44,490 nucleotides of DNA from Xanthomonas cassavae CFBP 4642 (lineage in GTDB: Bacteria; Pseudomonadota; Gammaproteobacteria; Xanthomonadales; Xanthomonadaceae): contig NZ_CM002139.1 of the NCBI RefSeq assembly GCF_000454545.1, forward strand, positions 4,724,844 through 4,769,333, written 5' to 3'. Position 1 is the first letter of the stretch. Every line of letters starts with the position of its first letter. Both the position numbers and the translations under genes were made by a program. Of this stretch, positions 1-9,150 are shown piece after piece. Under the pieces are notes generated by a model. The model did no database searches. It saw only the letters and a list, made by a program, of their open reading frames with translations, and was not told the origin of the DNA.

Positions 1-306
1 CATCTCCCACCTGCGTTGTATTCACGTGGGACCATTGTCCAACCGACTCGTCGCAAATCCTGCAACTGCCGGCTGAGCGATGGGGCTAATCAGGAAAATA
101 ATTGCATAAAGTGCTTGCGCGATGAAAAGACGCAGGTAATGTTCGCGCCCTCAGCAGGAACGCCTGCACTTTCACCGAAGCGACCTCATGCGCCTGCTCG
201 ATTCCGCCACATTCAATCGGCTGCCCAGCGCACACCGCGCGGCATCGTTTGTGCGCACGAAGAACGCAGCCGTGCGCATCTGCCTATTCGACTGATGTCC
301 TGACAA

Positions 307-328
307 GGAGATCGGTCACCCGATCTCC
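307..328. repeat. Perfect 9-bp inverted repeat
   Basis: GGAGATCGG and CCGATCTCC flank a 4-base loop TCAC. There is no T-run directly after it, so on its own it is not a standard terminator. It could be an operator or an mRNA stem-loop; it lies 10 bases before a second hairpin that does end in T residues. Confidence 0.5.
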
Positions 329-338
329 GAAGCACGCG

Positions 339-372
339 AACGCCCTCGCATGCTGTATCTGGGGGCGTTTTT
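339..372 (+). terminator. Probable intrinsic terminator
   Basis: AACGCCC (339-345) pairs with GGGCGTT (363-369) across a 17-base loop and runs into five T residues (368-372). The long loop makes it only moderately convincing. It would serve a rightward transcript starting outside the window. Confidence 0.45.
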
Positions 373-671
373 CGTTGTGCGTTCGCATCGTATCTTGTGG
401 ATGACTTTCCAGGCACCCGGGCATGGATTGCCCGACGACATGGACGTTGCACGCGGTCAGGCGCGAGAGCGCTGTGCCCAGGCGTCGGGCACGGGTAGCG
501 CGTGGTCATGCACAGACCAGAATTGTCGTTTGAATAAAACGGTGATCAGAAACACTGCGAAAGATATTCAGCGGCCTGGATGGCGTGCTGAAGCAGCGGG
601 TGACGCTCAGATAGTCATGCAGCTGTGCGGCGAAAGGACTGACCGCACACCCGCGCAAAGGAATGAACACC

Positions 672-1770
672 ATGGGTACCTCACACCACTTCGAATGGCT
701 GCATGCCGAGGGCAGCACCACCCCGATCAAGGGCTGGGTGCGCGGCGTGCCGCTGGAAGAACAAGCACATGCGCAGTTGCGCAGTATCGCCGCGGTGCCG
801 TTCGTCGGGCCGTGGGTGGCGGTGATGCCCGATGTGCACCTGGGCAAGGGCGCAACCGTCGGCTCGGTGATCCCGACCCGCGGCGCCATCATCCCGGCCG
901 CGGTCGGCGTGGACATCGGCTGCGGCATGGCCGCGGTGCGCACCACGCTGCGTGCCAGCGACCTGCCCGACAACCTGGCGCAGCTGCGCTCCAGCACCGG
1001 CGCATCCGCACCGACAAGCTGGAATGCCAGATCGGCACGCTGGGCGGCGGCAACCACTTCATCGAGATCTGTCTGGACGAGACCGACGCGGTGTGGGTGA
1101 TGCTGCATAGCGGTTCGCGTGGTACCGGCAACCTGCTCGGCACCTACTCCGTCGAACGTGCGCGTGAGCAGCTGGCGCATCGCGTGCTGGGCTTTCATCT
1201 GCCCGACAAGGACCTGGCGTTCTCCTGCAAGGCGAGCCATTGTTCGACGAATACGTCGAAGCTCTGTCGTGGGCGCAGGATTACGCCCGCGAAAATCGTG
1301 AGGCGATGATGGCACGCGTGCTGGCCGAAATGCATCACCGCCTGCCCAAGTTTCAACTGGAAAAGCTCGCAGTCGATTGCCATCACAACTACGTGCAAAA
1401 GGAAACGCATGGTGGCGAGGAACCGTTGATCACCCGTAAGGGCGCGGTGAGCGCACGTGCCGGTGAGCCGGGCATCATTCCGGGCAGCATGGGCACACGC
1501 AGTCACATCGTGCGCGGGCTGGGCAACGCCGACAGGTTCCACAGCTGCAGCCACGGAGCTGGGCGCGTCATGAGCAGAACCGCTGCGCGTGCGCAGATCG
1601 CGCTGGCACAGCATTGCGAGGCCACCGCGCACGTGGAATGCCGCAAGGATGCGGCCGTGATCGACGAATCGCCCGCAGCCTACAAGTCGATCGATGCAGT
1701 GATGGCGGCGCAACAGGATCTGGTCGAAGTGCTGCACACCTTGCGCCAGGTGGTATGCGTCAAGAGATAG
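672..1770 (+). pseudogene. rtcB: RtcB-family RNA ligase, disrupted (deletion plus frameshift)
   Basis: RtcB joins RNA 2',3'-cyclic phosphate ends to 5'-OH ends using GTP and Mn2+. Conserved blocks are all present but lie in three frames. The first is 672 to about 1000 (MPDVHLGKG, VGVDIGCGM). The second is about 1003-1222 (GTLGGGNHF, LHSGSRG). The third is about 1222-1770 (CHHNYVQKE, GIIPGSMG, SHGAGRVMSR with the guanylylated His, VECRKDA, ending RQVVCVKR). Compared with E. coli RtcB (408 aa, recalled), roughly 45-55 residues between LPDNLAQLR and the GTLGGGNHF block are missing at the first junction. The second junction is explained by a one-base loss near 1222-1230. The start at 672 is preferred over the ATG at 663 because AAAGGA sits directly against 663 but well placed for 672. 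As written no full-length ligase can be made. Confidence 0.88.
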
Positions 1771-1772
1771 GC

Positions 1773-1799
1773 AAAAGGCCGCAGCAGCGGCCCTTTTTT
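1773..1799 (+). terminator. Intrinsic terminator after rtcB
   Basis: GGCCGC, loop AGCA, GCGGCC, flanked by AAAA on the left and followed by six T residues. It lies three bases after the rtcB stop codon, so the rtcB transcription unit kept its terminator although the coding sequence is broken. Confidence 0.85.
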
Positions 1800-1979
1800 C
1801 GTAACGCGGACGCTACTTGCATAACACAGCAACCTCATCCGCACGGTGCATGCACAGTTCAGTCATGTCGCGACCGCACTCACATCAAAGCACGCACGTT
1901 TCACTCTCGCGCGGCCATCGTTGCGCCTCGTTCGCGACCTGATTCCACAGGACGCACCCATCAGGCAACCGGAGGCGGT

Positions 1980-2780
1980 ATGAGCAATCTCGACAAGCAA
2001 GAACGCAAGGAAGAAGCCAAGGATTTGAACCGCGACCCGATCTCCGGTACACCCGGTTCGCACCCGGTAGGTGTTGGCGTCGGCGGCATCGCCGGTGGCG
2101 CAGCAGCAGGTGCGCTCGCAGGCACGGTGTTCGGCCCGCTCGGCACCTTGATCGGCGCGGCAGCCGGCGTCGTGGCAGGTGCTGCAGCTGGCAAGGGCGT
2201 GGCCGAACGGCTTGACCCTACCGTAGAAACCGAATACTGGCGTCAGGAATATCAGAACCGTCCGTACTACAAGGAAGGCACCGACTACGACAGCGATTAC
2301 GCGACCGTCTACGGGTTCGGGCTACAGGCGCGCGAAACCCGCCCCACCAGCACCTGGGAAGAAACCGAGGCCACGCTGGCAGGCGAGTGGCCGCGCAACC
2401 GTGGCGACTCGCGCCTGGAATGGGACGAGGCCCGCCTGGCCGCACGCGATGCCTGGGATCGCGCCGATCGCACCCACAGTGTGTACCGCGATGGCGACAC
2501 CCACTATGAGGGCCGTTTTGATAGCGCCAGCTATCGCGACACCGAGTATTCGTACGATGATTACCGTCCTGCGTATCGTTACGGCATGCAGGCGCGCCAG
2601 CAGCACGCCGGCCGCCAGTGGGACGATCATCTGGAACGCGACCTGGGCGATGGCTGGGACCGCTTCAAGTCCACTTCGCGCCTGAGCTGGGAGAAGGCCA
2701 AGCATGCAGTACGCGAGGCGTTCGATTCGGACCGCCACGACGATGCAGCGCGCCGCAATTCGACTGCCCCGCACATGTAA
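1980..2780 (+). CDS. Glycine-zipper envelope protein with an internal duplication
   Basis: A 266-aa protein of unknown function. The charged N-terminus (1-30) is followed by a Gly/Ala-rich stretch (about 30-74, GVGVGGIAGGAAAG...) typical of glycine-zipper membrane or outer-membrane-associated segments. The remainder is acidic and Tyr/Trp-rich and consists largely of two copies of a roughly 55-residue unit: 107-160 (YGFGLQAR ... SRLEWDEARLAARDAWD) and 195-249 (YGMQARQQ ... SRLSWEKAKHAVREAFD). There is no cleavable signal peptide. The start follows CCGGAGGCGGT, a good ribosome binding site. It is monocistronic, with a strong terminator 38 bases downstream. A stress or envelope role is only an inference from the zipper and small-gene context. 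Confidence 0.85.
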   Translation: MSNLDKQERKEEAKDLNRDPISGTPGSHPVGVGVGGIAGGAAAGALAGTVFGPLGTLIGAAAGVVAGAAAGKGVAERLDPTVETEYWRQEYQNRPYYKEGTDYDSDYATVYGFGLQARETRPTSTWEETEATLAGEWPRNRGDSRLEWDEARLAARDAWDRADRTHSVYRDGDTHYEGRFDSASYRDTEYSYDDYRPAYRYGMQARQQHAGRQWDDHLERDLGDGWDRFKSTSRLSWEKAKHAVREAFDSDRHDDAARRNSTAPHM

Positions 2781-2818
2781 GACAGCGTCACGTATCGCTG
2801 GCATCACGCCAGTGCCGC

Positions 2819-2853
2819 AAGAACAACGGGCCCGGTGGGCCCGTTGTTCTTTT
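2819..2853 (+). terminator. Strong intrinsic terminator
   Basis: A perfect 15-bp stem (AAGAACAACGGGCCC and its complement) with loop GGT, ending in TTTT. It terminates the glycine-zipper gene. Confidence 0.95.
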
Positions 2854-3153
2854 GTGCCTCTGCGTACAACGAGTGCTGTTTTATATCCCTGCGTACAACG
2901 CGCAGGCGCAAGGATGAAGGCAGCAGCTGCCATCATCGTTGCCTCGATGCACTTGATCGAAACCACCGCACGCGCAACGGCGACCACCACCTCGTCCCGG
3001 CAGCACGATGCGCCACTCAAAATTAGGTGGATGCAGCCACCTCCAACGCAATCAGATGCGTAGCCGGTGTGCGGGGTCGATCGCCCCAGAGTCGTCGTCG
3101 GCCCCCTTGGCTTGCGCGACAGATCAGCCAGGCTGCAGTGCACACTTACACAC
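2854..3153. other. Gene-free convergent spacer with a 12-bp direct repeat
   Basis: Lies between the terminator of the rightward gene and the stop of the leftward hydrolase. CTGCGTACAACG occurs twice (2860-2871 and 2889-2900). Short open frames here lack ribosome binding sites and coding bias. Confidence 0.5.
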
Positions 3154-4020
3154 TCAGTCGGGCGATGTGTCCACTGCGCGGATATCGCCTCGAAATGCGA
3201 GCGCATCCGGCCCCGACAAGGCTGCGCTCCTGTCCTGCTGCTGCAGCATCTGCTTGCGTGCGGCCACCATTTCCTTGGCCAGCGCAATCCGGCGCCCTAC
3301 CACCATCTCGGTCAACCAGTCGATCAACACGCGGGTGTACTGCTGCTGATGTTCCTTGGCGCTGAGTGCATGGTCGGCACCATCGATCACCCGCGATGTC
3401 AGCGAGCGCGCATTGGTAAACGCGTTGGCATAGTTGTGCAGCACCGGGTGCGGCACGATGACATCGTCCTGCGCTTCCACCAGCAACACGTCGCCCGTGT
3501 ACGCCGCGCAGGCCGCCAGGGCGATGTTATCGCCAGGCGTCAGCACACGCTGTCGGTAGGCCATCAACTCCGGGTCGGCATTGAGGCTCACCTTGGACTG
3601 GTCCCATTGCGCATCCTTGTAGAGCGCAGGCGAGCGCAACGCCAGCCATTCCACCGGTCGTTCGCGTGTCAACAAAGCGGAGAGATAGCCGCCATAGCTC
3701 AGGCCGACCACCGCAATCGACTGCGGATCCACGTACGGCAGGCCTGCCAACTGATCGTAGGCCGCAAGAATGTCCCGCAGGTTCTGCGCGCGCGTCACCG
3801 TCTGCCGCATCGACGCATGGCCTTCGTGGCCGCGCAGATCGAAGGTGAGGCAGATACACCCCAGGCCGACCGCCTCACGTGCGCGCACCAGGTTGTGGTG
3901 CTGGCTGCCGCCCCACCCGTGCACGAACAACACCGCCGGAATCCCGGTCGGCGTCAGCAAGGTGCCACTCAATGCGTCTTGATCGACAGCAATGTCGATG
4001 CTGGAAAGTTTGGCTTCCAT
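3154..4020 (-). CDS. Alpha/beta hydrolase (dienelactone-hydrolase/esterase type)
   Basis: A 288-aa cytoplasmic serine hydrolase. The oxyanion region is [11 protein letters not shown], the nucleophile elbow is GLSYGG, the acid is probably the Asp in [10 protein letters not shown], and the catalytic His is in DGADHALS. No signal peptide. Its ATG at 4020 overlaps the TGA of the upstream DUF3182 gene (TGATG), so the two are translationally coupled and probably act together. The substrate is unknown. The Ala/Gln-rich C-terminal tail after about residue 255 extends beyond the hydrolase core. Confidence 0.88.
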   Translation of the reverse strand: MEAKLSSIDIAVDQDALSGTLLTPTGIPAVLFVHGWGGSQHHNLVRAREAVGLGCICLTFDLRGHEGHASMRQTVTRAQNLRDILAAYDQLAGLPYVDPQSIAVVGLSYGGYLSALLTRERPVEWLALRSPALYKDAQWDQSKVSLNADPELMAYRQRVLTPGDNIALAACAAYTGDVLLVEAQDDVIVPHPVLHNYANAFTNARSLTSRVIDGADHALSAKEHQQQYTRVLIDWLTEMVVGRRIALAKEMVAARKQMLQQQDRSAALSGPDALAFRGDIRAVDTSPD

Positions 4021-5126
4021 CAGTCGGCGACTATCCTCCGATATTTGAAGCGCGGCCCGGGGCCGGGCTGCATTGCACGGTAATACACTTGCGCGTCGGC
4101 CGGAGGTTGGCCCTCATAGATTTCGTGCGTGGACACGTGAACCCATTGCAGCTCGGGATGCTGCTGAAACCTTGCAATCGCCGCCAGCTCGGCCGGCGTC
4201 GCACCGCCAATCCGCCAGGATTGCTCAAGCACACCGCAAACCTGCCCGGCTTGCGCATCTGCACCACTCACCACATCGTAGTTGCGGCGTGAGATATACA
4301 GCCCAGGATACGCGGCGGCAACCAGGCGGTCGTAGCGGCATGCCTGCTCGACCACGCGCCGGTGCAGGGGTGCCAGCGGCGTGGACAACAGTGCCTCCAG
4401 CGATCCGCGATGCACATGCAGCGACGATCCACCATACACCTCATCGCCCTCGGCGTTACGTACGCTGCATTGCGTGCCGTGGTAGGCGATCTGGATGCCG
4501 GCCACGCAGAGCTCGCCCACGCTGTGCGTCCGCGGCTGCAGGATATTGCGCTCCAGTGCTGCACCGTGGGTCTGCAGATACGCACTGGGCAAGGTACCCA
4601 GCACTTGCAGCAACTGCGCAGTGTCGGCGATACGCCATTGCCCGCTGCCGCCCACGCCGGTAGGCAGCTTCAGGCGGACACCGCCATCTGGCAGCAGTCG
4701 TGCCAGCGCCTGCACCGCGTCGGCCTGCGAAAACACCGTGTAGCCAGTCAGGGTGGCCGGAACCAGCGCATTAGCCAATGCCTGGTCCCAACCAACAATG
4801 CGTGCGGCTGCTGTGTTGACCAACGGGTGGCCAATCACCTTGGTGGCCACGAACGCATGCGGCACGATGCCGCCCAGCAGTCCGTCGGTCTCAAGCACGC
4901 CCAGCACGCGCGCCTGCTCGGTGGTCAGGGTGTCGTCGGGCACATGCAGCGTGCGATGCCCGCTGCGCTGTTCCAGCGGCGCCTCATCTGCCAGTCCCGC
5001 GTTGTGTATGCCCAGCAGGCGCGCGATCTCGCTGCACACCCAGGCATGCGTGGTACGTTCGTGACCCTGCGCATCCACAGCGCGCGTGGTGTGCCCCAGT
5101 ACCTGCCCGTAGCGCTGATCTGCCAT
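4020..5126 (-). CDS. DUF3182 family protein (ATP-grasp-like)
   Basis: A 368-aa protein matching the DUF3182 family as I recall it. The central segment ([15 protein letters not shown], then [21 protein letters not shown]) resembles an ATP-grasp fold with a Lys followed by a Gly-rich loop. Later residues such as [11 protein letters not shown] would fit the metal- and nucleotide-binding end. No enzymatic activity is established. The ATG at 5126 is preferred to an alternative 14 codons upstream because GGGGGAGAGG precedes it closely. It is first in a two-gene unit with the alpha/beta hydrolase, sharing TGATG. A ligase paired with a hydrolase is a plausible but unproven reading. Confidence 0.75.
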   Translation of the reverse strand: MADQRYGQVLGHTTRAVDAQGHERTTHAWVCSEIARLLGIHNAGLADEAPLEQRSGHRTLHVPDDTLTTEQARVLGVLETDGLLGGIVPHAFVATKVIGHPLVNTAAARIVGWDQALANALVPATLTGYTVFSQADAVQALARLLPDGGVRLKLPTGVGGSGQWRIADTAQLLQVLGTLPSAYLQTHGAALERNILQPRTHSVGELCVAGIQIAYHGTQCSVRNAEGDEVYGGSSLHVHRGSLEALLSTPLAPLHRRVVEQACRYDRLVAAAYPGLYISRRNYDVVSGADAQAGQVCGVLEQSWRIGGATPAELAAIARFQQHPELQWVHVSTHEIYEGQPPADAQVYYRAMQPGPGPRFKYRRIVAD

Positions 5127-5213
5127 TACCTCTCCCCCGGCGGCAAAGCCGCGTGGCGGCGTTGGCAACAGTGCGACGCGAATGCACCAGCGATGGTCAA
5201 ACGGTCTGAATCG

Positions 5214-5378
5214 CTAGTTCAAGGCCAGATAGAGGCCGATCACGATCAACGCCACGACGATCAGGCTGATGGCGATCCGCCCCCCGCGAAGCTCCAATAA
5301 CGCATGCCACCACATGCGTGCTTCGGGTGTCCCGCTGGCGTGATGAGGCTTCCGACGACTGCTTTCGCTGTCCTGCAT
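5214..5378 (-). CDS. Small single-pass membrane protein
   Basis: A 54-aa protein: a polar N-terminal part (MQDSESSRRKPHHASG...) and one C-terminal transmembrane helix (GRIAISLIVVALIVIGLYLAL). The ATG at 5378 has GGAG about 11 bases upstream; an in-frame extension to 5396 or 5414 is possible. It lies 87 bases upstream of the DUF3182 start on the same strand and may share its promoter. No family recognised. Confidence 0.55.
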   Translation of the reverse strand: MQDSESSRRKPHHASGTPEARMWWHALLELRGGRIAISLIVVALIVIGLYLALN

Positions 5379-5757
5379 CCTGTGTACTCTCTCCATAACA
5401 ACGTCGCTGCCCACCTTAAGGATCAGACGTTACACAGGTGTGGAGCGGTTCAGAATCTTCCGTAAAATGCGGCGCTGCACAGGTGTTGACGTGAATTCGT
5501 GTCGGCGCAGTGGCCTGCGTGAGCGCGACTGAAACACACCCCGGGTCCGCAGCCTCTGCGATCGCGGTGCACTTCCTGGCCGTGGTGGTAATGCGTTGCG
5601 CCGTGGTTGGCACGTGCATGCATCGCGTGTAGACGCACAAGAGCAAACTGACCAATTAAGCGTGCATCCCTGCAGCAGTTGCGTTCGATGATCATTCGTT
5701 GACATACGCGCCGTTACCCTGCAGGTCAAGTTTGTTTACGCCGGAAAGCACGCAGTT
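5379..5757. other. Gene-free divergent spacer
   Basis: Separates the leftward small membrane protein from the rightward 93-aa gene. A TTGACA at 5699-5704 is followed after 17 bases by a poor -10 (CAGGTC), a weak promoter candidate for the gene at 5758. Nothing else is apparent. Confidence 0.4.
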
Positions 5758-6039
5758 ATGAGCAGAGACCCATCCGTCATCGATGTACAGGCCGAAATCG
5801 CGCATTGGCAGGCGCGACACGCGCAGGGCAACCTGGGTGCAGGCAAGTTCAGCGAATTGTCCCCGGTGGTGAAGATGGCCTGCGATATCTATCTGCAGGC
5901 GCCGCGCTCGAGCGATCAGGAACGGCTACGCCTGTTCCGCGACCGCCTCGAACACCATTTCATTTCGTCCAGCACCCAATCCAACTACGAACAGTTGGCG
6001 ACCGACTGCTGGCAGCGCCTGGGCGCACGCAATAGTTGA
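5758..6039 (+). CDS. Hypothetical protein, 93 aa
   Basis: A small soluble, mostly helical protein (MSRDPSVIDVQ ... CWQRLGARNS) without signal peptide or membrane segment and without a motif I recognise. GGAAAG lies 9 bases before the ATG. Composition and codon use match neighbouring real genes, and another small gene follows 44 bases later, so the two are probably co-transcribed. Confidence 0.7.
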   Translation: MSRDPSVIDVQAEIAHWQARHAQGNLGAGKFSELSPVVKMACDIYLQAPRSSDQERLRLFRDRLEHHFISSSTQSNYEQLATDCWQRLGARNS

Positions 6040-6083
6040 GTATGCATGTAGCACGCAAGACCTGTCATTCATTGGAGATCGTC

Positions 6084-6350
6084 ATGAAAACCCCGTATCA
6101 AGTGCAGCAGGAGCTGGAACGATTGGAGCGGCTGGTGCCGCACATCATCAGCGACCAGGGCGACCGCGCGGAGGAGATCCTTGGCTTCCATGTCGCCAGC
6201 CTGCTGGGCAGTGCGCCTGCCAGCGAGCACATCACCATCCGCGAACGAACCGCGCGTATGGCGCGCCTGTGCCGCACCGCGCAGGATGCAGTGTGCACAC
6301 CGATCAGACCCATGGGCATCACTCCGGTCGCCCAGCCGCAGTGGGCCTGA
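6084..6350 (+). CDS. Hypothetical protein, 88 aa
   Basis: Begins MKTPYQVQQELERLERLVPH with TTGGAGA six bases upstream; this start is chosen over an upstream in-frame one at 6036 that lacks a ribosome binding site and would overlap the previous gene. It is predicted helical and cytoplasmic, with no recognised domain. It is followed 13 bases later by a perfect terminator. Confidence 0.7.
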   Translation: MKTPYQVQQELERLERLVPHIISDQGDRAEEILGFHVASLLGSAPASEHITIRERTARMARLCRTAQDAVCTPIRPMGITPVAQPQWA

Positions 6351-6363
6351 TCGACGCATCACC

Positions 6364-6385
6364 GGAGCCGCATCGCGGCTCCTTT
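6364..6385 (+). terminator. Intrinsic terminator
   Basis: GGAGCCGC, loop ATC, GCGGCTCC, then TTTGCATTT. It ends the two-gene unit 5758-6350. Confidence 0.85.
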
Positions 6386-6426
6386 GCATTTCACCATCGG
6401 CAGCGCCGACTTAGCCCAGGACATCC

Positions 6427-7020
6427 ATGAAATCCACTCTCGTTGCTGCTTCGTTGCTGGCCATGCTGGCCCTTACCGCCTGCGATCGTCCCGGTGGCGA
6501 CACCTCGCGCACCGCACCGGCAGTGTCGCCGGAACCGACCGCCGCGCCGGTCAGTGGCAGTAGCGCGACCGAACTGGCAAAGGGCGACGGCGGGGCGCTG
6601 GGCGTGCTGGCCGCAATCGACGACAACGAGATTGCGCTGGCCAAGCAGGCCATCGGGCAGGACCTGGGCGGCGCGACTGCCCAGTTCGCCGAACAGATGC
6701 TGCACGACCATGAGTCCAACCTCGAAAAGACCAAGGCGCTGGGTGCCAAAGACAGTCCGCGTGCCGAGGCGATGCGTGCCAAGGGCAAGGCAGCCGTGGA
6801 CGCCCTGTCCAAGACGCTGACCCTGCCCGACGGCAAGGATGCCTACCGTAACGCCTTCATGCGCACCATGGTCAGCGACCATGGCGACACCATCAAGATC
6901 CTCGATGCGGAGCTTCTGCCCGCCGCCGAGAGCGCAGCGGTCAAGCAGCACCTGGAAGAGACCCGCCGTGTGGTGTCGGCCCACTTCGAACGCGCCCACG
7001 CCGTGTCGTCGTCGCGCTAA
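6427..7020 (+). CDS. DUF4142-type lipoprotein
   Basis: A 197-aa predicted lipoprotein. The signal peptide MKSTLVAASLLAMLALTAC ends in the lipobox LTAC (Cys19), followed by a Pro/Thr-rich linker to about residue 50. The helical remainder (GGALGVLAAIDDNEIALAK ... QFAEQMLHDHESNLEKTKAL ... FMRTMVSDHGDTIKILD) fits DUF4142, a ferritin-like four-helix family with paired His/Glu residues. The function is unknown; metal binding is conceivable from the DHE and DHGD motifs. It has its own terminator just downstream. Confidence 0.8.
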   Translation: MKSTLVAASLLAMLALTACDRPGGDTSRTAPAVSPEPTAAPVSGSSATELAKGDGGALGVLAAIDDNEIALAKQAIGQDLGGATAQFAEQMLHDHESNLEKTKALGAKDSPRAEAMRAKGKAAVDALSKTLTLPDGKDAYRNAFMRTMVSDHGDTIKILDAELLPAAESAAVKQHLEETRRVVSAHFERAHAVSSSR

Positions 7021-7044
7021 GCGACGCACCCAGGCGGCTTGCAG

Positions 7045-7068
7045 CGCGCCGGCCAGTCCGGCGCGTTT
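7045..7068 (+). terminator. Probable intrinsic terminator
   Basis: CGCGCCGG, loop CCAGT, CCGGCGCG, followed by only three T residues. The stem is perfect and sits 25 bases after the DUF4142 gene. Confidence 0.7.
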
Positions 7069-7225
7069 GCGTTCTGGCACACCCATGTGCCCGGCGATGC
7101 GCACCGGCATGGCCCTGCATCGACCAGGGCCCACTGCAGCGTAGGCCTGTCGGCCACGCAGCTTCACTCCGCTGCGGCCGGCGCTAGCCTATGGTGCCCG
7201 TTCGACCCCGGCCGAGGAGCCTCCC

Positions 7226-8113
7226 ATGCATGTGCTCATCACCGGCGGCACCGGCTTCATCGGCCAGGCCCTGTGCCCGGCGCTGCTGCATGCCGGCCAC
7301 CAGGTCAGTGTGCTGACCCGCGATACGCCTCGTGCCGGGCGCGTCCTGCCCGGCGTCACCGTGGTGGAGACGCTGGACGGGATGCAGGCCGAGGCGGTCA
7401 TCAACCTGGCGGGCGAGCCGCTGGCCGCCGGGCGCTGGACCGCCTCACGCAAGCAGCGCTTCCGCGACTCGCGGCTTGGCATCACCCGCCAGCTGCACGA
7501 CTGGATCGCACGGCAATCGCCCGAGCAGCGTCCTTCGGTCCTAATCTCTGGCTCGGCGGTGGGCTATTACGGCGACCGTGGCGACACGGCACTGACCGAG
7601 ACCGACAATGCCGGCGCTGATTTTTCAGCGATCCTGTGCCGCGACTGGGAAGCCGAAGCCGCCCGCATCGGCGCGCTCGGTCCACGGGTGAGCTGGGTAC
7701 GTACCGGCATCGTGCTGGAGCACGACGGCGGCGCGCTGGCGCGCATGCTGCCGGCATTTCGTTTCGGCGGTGGCGGGCCGTTCGGTGATGGCCGGCACTG
7801 GATGAGCTGGATCCACCGCGCCGACATGGTCGCGCTGCTGGTCTGGTTGCTGCAGCACGGGCAGGCTGGCGCCTACAACGCCACCGCGCCCAACCCGGTC
7901 ACCAATGCACTGTTCGCCCGCACGCTGGCCACGGTACTGCATCGCCCGGCCCTGCTGGCGCTGCCGGCCGGGATGCTGCGGCTGGGCTTCGGCGAAATGG
8001 CCGATCTGCTGCTGGTCAGCCAGCGGGTGCTGCCGCAGCGCGCGCTCGATGCCGGGTTTCGCTTCCAGTACACGCAGCTGGACGCCGCCCTGCGTGCCAT
8101 CCTGCAACACTGA
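7226..8113 (+). CDS. TIGR01777 family NAD-dependent epimerase (YfcH-like)
   Basis: A 295-aa atypical short-chain dehydrogenase. The N-terminal Rossmann motif is VLITGGTGFIGQAL. The family signatures are INLAGEPLAAGRW, SGSAVGYYGDRG and a C-terminal DUF1731-like end (LALPAGMLRLGFGEMADLLL ... GFRFQYTQLDAALRAIL). Length matches the family (about 295-300 aa). The physiological substrate of this family is not established. It is preceded by GAGGAGCCTCCC. Confidence 0.88.
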   Translation: MHVLITGGTGFIGQALCPALLHAGHQVSVLTRDTPRAGRVLPGVTVVETLDGMQAEAVINLAGEPLAAGRWTASRKQRFRDSRLGITRQLHDWIARQSPEQRPSVLISGSAVGYYGDRGDTALTETDNAGADFSAILCRDWEAEAARIGALGPRVSWVRTGIVLEHDGGALARMLPAFRFGGGGPFGDGRHWMSWIHRADMVALLVWLLQHGQAGAYNATAPNPVTNALFARTLATVLHRPALLALPAGMLRLGFGEMADLLLVSQRVLPQRALDAGFRFQYTQLDAALRAILQH

Positions 8114-8489
8114 GCCGCTGGCGCCGCGGTCCTTGCCGGGCGCGCGGCCTGGTCAGGGCTCGCACGGGGCACGCTCTGATGCCGCGCAAACCGTGCACCA
8201 ACAGCGGCCAACGACAACCTGATCGCCACTAACGGTGATGCGCTGCCACTGGATTTTCGCTGCGGCCGCACCGGCATCCGCAACCGCGACATCTGGTGCG
8301 CGCTGCCGGATATCTGCAGCGCGCGCAAGCTGCGCCGTGTGCAGCGCGGGGCCACGCGTGGCGTGGTGTTGCCGCCTCCGGCCTCGCCTTTGCGCTGGCC
8401 TTGACCAGCGCGCTGCTGCATTGACGCCGGCACGCGCACTGCCCACCCCGGCACGGCCCCCGTTCGAGTTCTCCCACAGGCTCCTCATC
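8114..8489. other. Spacer with possible decayed coding sequence
   Basis: No intact gene. In one frame about 8177-8403 reads without a stop and looks protein-like (...NLIATNGDALPLDFRCGRTG...IWCALPDICSARKL...) but has no ATG, GTG or TTG with a ribosome binding site. It may be the remnant of a small gene. I do not recognise a family. Confidence 0.35.
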
Positions 8490-9150
8490 ATGTTTCCAGC
8501 GCCTCATTCGTTGCTGCTCGCTCGCCCTGATCAGCCTGACCCTGTTCGGCTGCGCCAGCACTGGCCCGATGCCCTACAGCCAATTGCCGTCATCCAGCTA
8601 TCTGCGCCCGCACAACGGCAGCCGTGGCAATCGCATGCCGTATGCGTATCGCAGCGAGGTGGATTGGTCGCACTATCGCGCCGCCATCATCGAGCCGGTC
8701 GCCATCTATCGCGGCCCGGATGCGCAGTTCGAAAACGTGCCCGGGCAGGACAAGCGCATGCTCGCCGACGAGATGCAGCAGCACTTCGGCGATGCCTTTG
8801 CGCGGCGCTGGCGCCCCACCTCCGCGGCCGGTCGCGACACCTTGCGGATACGCATGACCCTGACCGGCGCAAAGCCCAGCAAGCGCGTCCTGGGAATCCT
8901 GATGAAGGTGGATCTCGGTGGCGGCGCCTACAACGCGGTGCAGGCCGCACGCGGCAAGGAGGGCGCATTCTCCGGCTCGGTTAGCTATGCGGTGGAGATC
9001 TTCGACGCACAGACCGATCGCCTGCTCGCTGCCTACGTCGAAAAGCAGTATCCAGGTGCGATGAACATCAAGGCCAGCTTCGGTACCTACGATGCGGCGA
9101 AGGCGGGCATTCGCAAGGGTGCCGAGCAGTTGGTCGAGGGATTGGAGTAG
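8490..9150 (+). pseudogene. DUF3313-type lipoprotein with signal peptide out of frame
   Basis: The mature part (from about 8551) matches a DUF3313-like lipoprotein: a Cys followed by ASTGPMPYSQLPSSSYL, then VDWSHYRAAIIEPVAIY and a C-terminal domain ending EQLVEGLE. Upstream in the same frame is a good lipoprotein signal (FQRLIRCCSLALISLTLFGC), but no start codon exists in that frame before the stop at 8422. The ATG at 8490, with AGG nine bases before, is one base out of phase: ATGTTTCCAGCG would need one T fewer. Most likely there is a single-T gain within 8493-8495. If translation begins at the internal ATG 8569, a 193-aa cytosolic protein without lipidation would result. Confidence 0.65.

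Larger units (their letters stand above)
1..671. other. Gene-free stretch before the rtcB remnant
   Basis: No reading frame here has coding character or a convincing ribosome binding site. It holds a perfect 9-bp inverted repeat (307-328) and a terminator-like hairpin (339-372), so a gene transcribed rightward may end upstream of the window. The rest shows nothing recognisable. Confidence 0.6.
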
